The position numbers and the translations under genes were made by a program. A DNA stretch of 64,000 nucleotides from Pseudomonas aestuarii (GTDB taxonomy: Bacteria > Pseudomonadota > Gammaproteobacteria > Pseudomonadales > Pseudomonadaceae): assembly GCF_027988105.1 (NCBI RefSeq), contig NZ_JAQJZJ010000008.1:186001-250000 (forward strand). The letters are read 5' to 3'. Under the pieces are notes generated by a model. It searched no databases. It was given only the letters and a program-made list of their open reading frames with translations, and was not told the DNA's origin. Shown piece by piece: positions 62,542 through 64,000 of the stretch (positions are counted from its first letter, which is position 1; each line of letters opens with the position of its first letter).

Positions 62542-63042
62542 TTAGAGAATCTCCTCGACGCTCTTGCCACGCTTGGCCGCAACAGAGTCAGGCGACTGCA
62601 TAGCTTTCAAACCTTTGAAAGTGGCATGCACCACGTTCACCGGGTTAGTCGAGCCATAGCACTTGGCCAGAACGTTCTGCACACCAGCCACTTCCAGCAC
62701 AGCACGCATGGCGCCGCCGGCGATGATACCGGTACCCTCGGAAGCCGGCTGCATGTACACCTTGGAGGCGCCATGACCGGACTTCATTGCGTATTGCAGA
62801 GTGGTGCCGTTCAGGTCCACCTGGATCATGTTGCGACGAGCAGCTTCCATAGCTTTCTGGATAGCGGCTGGCACTTCACGGGACTTGCCACGGCCGAAAC
62901 CGACGCGACCCTTACCATCACCCACCACGGACAACGCGGTGAAAGTGAAGATACGGCCACCCTTTACGGTTTTGGCTACGCGGTTAACCTGCACCAGCTT
63001 CTCGATATAGCCTTCATCGCGCTTTTGGTCGTTATTTGACAT
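62542..63042 (-). CDS. rpsE: 30S ribosomal protein S5
   Basis: A 166-residue protein with the N-terminal RNA-binding domain YIEKLVQVNRVAKTVKGGRIFTFTALSVVGDGKGRVGFGRGKSREVPAAIQKAMEAAR and C-terminal segment GTGIIAGGAMRAVLEVAGVQNVLAKCYGSTNPVNVVHATFKGL. It shapes the mRNA entry and decoding fidelity. Normal length and place. Confidence 0.98.
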   Translation of the reverse strand: MSNNDQKRDEGYIEKLVQVNRVAKTVKGGRIFTFTALSVVGDGKGRVGFGRGKSREVPAAIQKAMEAARRNMIQVDLNGTTLQYAMKSGHGASKVYMQPASEGTGIIAGGAMRAVLEVAGVQNVLAKCYGSTNPVNVVHATFKGLKAMQSPDSVAAKRGKSVEEIL

Positions 63043-63045
63043 AAC

Positions 63046-63396
63046 TTAGAACTCCAGCCCGCCTTCACGAGCAGCATCAGCCAGCGCCTGAACGCGGCCG
63101 TGGTACTTGAAGCCAGAACGGTCGAATGCAACCTGAGTCACACCAGCGGCTTTCGCACGCTCGGCAACCAGCTCGCCAACTTTCTTGGCCGCGTCGATAT
63201 TGCCAGTGGCGCCATCACGCAGTGCTTTGTCCAAGGTCGAGGCGCTGGCCAAAACCTTGCTGCCGTCGGCCGAAATGACCTGGGCATAGATGTGCTGCGA
63301 AGAGCGATACACGCAGAGACGCACGGCTTCGAGCTCGTGCATTTTCAGACGTGCTTTGCGAGCGCGACGCAGTCGAGTAACTTTTTTGTCGGTCAT
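63046..63396 (-). CDS. rplR: 50S ribosomal protein L18
   Basis: A 116-residue 5S rRNA-binding protein. It starts MTDKKVTRLRRARKARLKMHELEAVRLCVYRSSQHIYAQVISADGSKVLASASTLDK and ends KYHGRVQALADAAREGGLEF, as expected. It lies 3 bp from rpsE and 10 bp from rplF in the spc operon. Confidence 0.98.
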   Translation of the reverse strand: MTDKKVTRLRRARKARLKMHELEAVRLCVYRSSQHIYAQVISADGSKVLASASTLDKALRDGATGNIDAAKKVGELVAERAKAAGVTQVAFDRSGFKYHGRVQALADAAREGGLEF

Positions 63397-63406
63397 TTGC
63401 TAGGCC

Positions 63407-63940
63407 CTACTTCTTCTTGGCTTCTTTACGACGGACGACTTCGTCAGCGTAACGAACACCTTTGCCCTTATAAGGTTCAGGACGACGGAAATCACGGATT
63501 TCCGCAGCAACCTGACCAACCAGTTGTTTATCGACACCCTTGATCAGGATTTCGGTCTGGCTAGGGGTTTCAGCAACAACGCCTTCCGGCAGCTCGTAAT
63601 CGATCGGGTGGGAGAAGCCTAGAGCCAGGGACAAGACCTGACCTTTGGCTTGCGCCTTGTAACCAACGCCTACCAGCTGAAGCTTGCGCTCGAAGCCAGT
63701 GCTGACGCCGATCACCATGTTGTTGACCAATGCGCGAGTGGTACCGGCCATTGCGCGAGTCTGCTGGTCTCCGTTGCGAGCAGCAAAACGCAGCTCACCG
63801 GATTCCTGGACCACTTCAACGGACGAATGAATGTTCAGCTCTAGAGCACCCTTGGCACCCTTAACCGAAAGCTGCTGACCGGCGAGACTAATCTCTACAC
63901 CAGCGGGCAACGTGACGGGGTTCTTAGCGACGCGTGACAT
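63407..63940 (-). CDS. rplF: 50S ribosomal protein L6
   Basis: A 177-residue protein. It starts MSRVAKNPVTLPAGVEISLAGQQLSVKGAKGALELNIH and ends RRPEPYKGKGVRYADEVVRRKEAKKK, the L6 signature near the factor-binding site of the ribosome. It follows rpsH after 12 bp. Length is normal. Confidence 0.98.
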   Translation of the reverse strand: MSRVAKNPVTLPAGVEISLAGQQLSVKGAKGALELNIHSSVEVVQESGELRFAARNGDQQTRAMAGTTRALVNNMVIGVSTGFERKLQLVGVGYKAQAKGQVLSLALGFSHPIDYELPEGVVAETPSQTEILIKGVDKQLVGQVAAEIRDFRRPEPYKGKGVRYADEVVRRKEAKKK

Positions 63941-63952
63941 GCTTATCCCCCC

Positions 63953-64000
63953 TTAGAACACTGTACAGAGCACTTCGCCGCCGACACCGGCAGCGCGCGC
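63953..64000 (-). CDS. rpsH: 30S ribosomal protein S8, C-terminal end (partial)
   Basis: The last 15 residues and stop of S8, ARAAGVGGEVLCTVF, cut by the right window edge. S8 is a primary 16S rRNA binder and, in enterobacteria, the translational repressor of the spc operon. The assignment rests on the characteristic C-terminus and the operon order. Confidence 0.93.
   Translation of the reverse strand, partial: ARAAGVGGEVLCTVF

Overview
The window looks like a chromosomal segment of a Pseudomonas species or close relative. It is GC-rich, and most predicted proteins read as Pseudomonas family members. The gene order follows blocks I remember from P. aeruginosa PAO1: ribA/PA4046/PA4045, dxs-ispA-xseB, ppa, eutBC, mpl-ubiX, nrdR-ribD, the PA4061-PA4069 block with oprG, ssb/uvrA/ferritin, and the alpha and spc ribosomal operons. 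It is not P. aeruginosa itself: the blocks are joined differently and several accessory operons sit between them. PAO1 comparisons are from memory, not from an alignment.

Layout. 1-3.8 kb: end of ribA, a small membrane protein, a BtuF-like cobalamin-binding protein, and btuB read leftward from a cobalamin riboswitch. 3.9-12.7 kb: the xseB-ispA-dxs isoprenoid genes, split by a single-chain acyl-CoA carboxylase, a stand-alone AMP-binding C-terminal domain, a LysR regulator and a formate/nitrite channel. 12.8-19.8 kb: TauE/SafE permease, ppa, MtfA-like peptidase, a degenerate phosphatase-kinase protein, a GNAT acetyltransferase and the B12-dependent ethanolamine ammonia-lyase eutBC. 20.5-26.7 kb: mpl, ubiX, lipoproteins, ribD-nrdR, a methyltransferase and a YbbN-like thioredoxin.

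26.8-39 kb is the most interesting part. A zinc-type operon (His-rich DUF2796 protein, LolD/MacB-type ABC pair, DUF3299 protein) has a Zur-like operator. It converges on a six-gene TtpC/TonB2-type energy-transducing operon (DUF3450, TtpC, ExbB, ExbD, TonB, TPR) that has both a Zur-like and a Fur-like site upstream. A 178-bp palindromic element sits between exbB and exbD. Then come ompW/oprG with an ANR box and two sugar-nucleotide SDR genes.

39-47.6 kb holds a polyamine-type ABC transporter joined to an aldehyde dehydrogenase and a ThDP-dependent 2-oxoacid decarboxylase (AruI-like), with a divergent LysR gene. This is probably a catabolic operon for a guanidino compound or polyamine. 47.7-57.3 kb: ssb, an MFS exporter, uvrA, a haem-free bacterial ferritin, katG and an NhaC-type antiporter. 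57.4-64 kb: rplQ-rpoA-rpsD-rpsK-rpsM and rpmJ-secY-rplO-rpmD-rpsE-rplR-rplF-rpsH (partial), all read leftward.

No rRNA, tRNA, CRISPR array, transposase or phage gene was seen. Recurrent themes are B12 (riboswitch, BtuB, BtuF-like protein, EutBC) and metal homeostasis (Zur and Fur sites, TonB2 system, ferritin, KatG).
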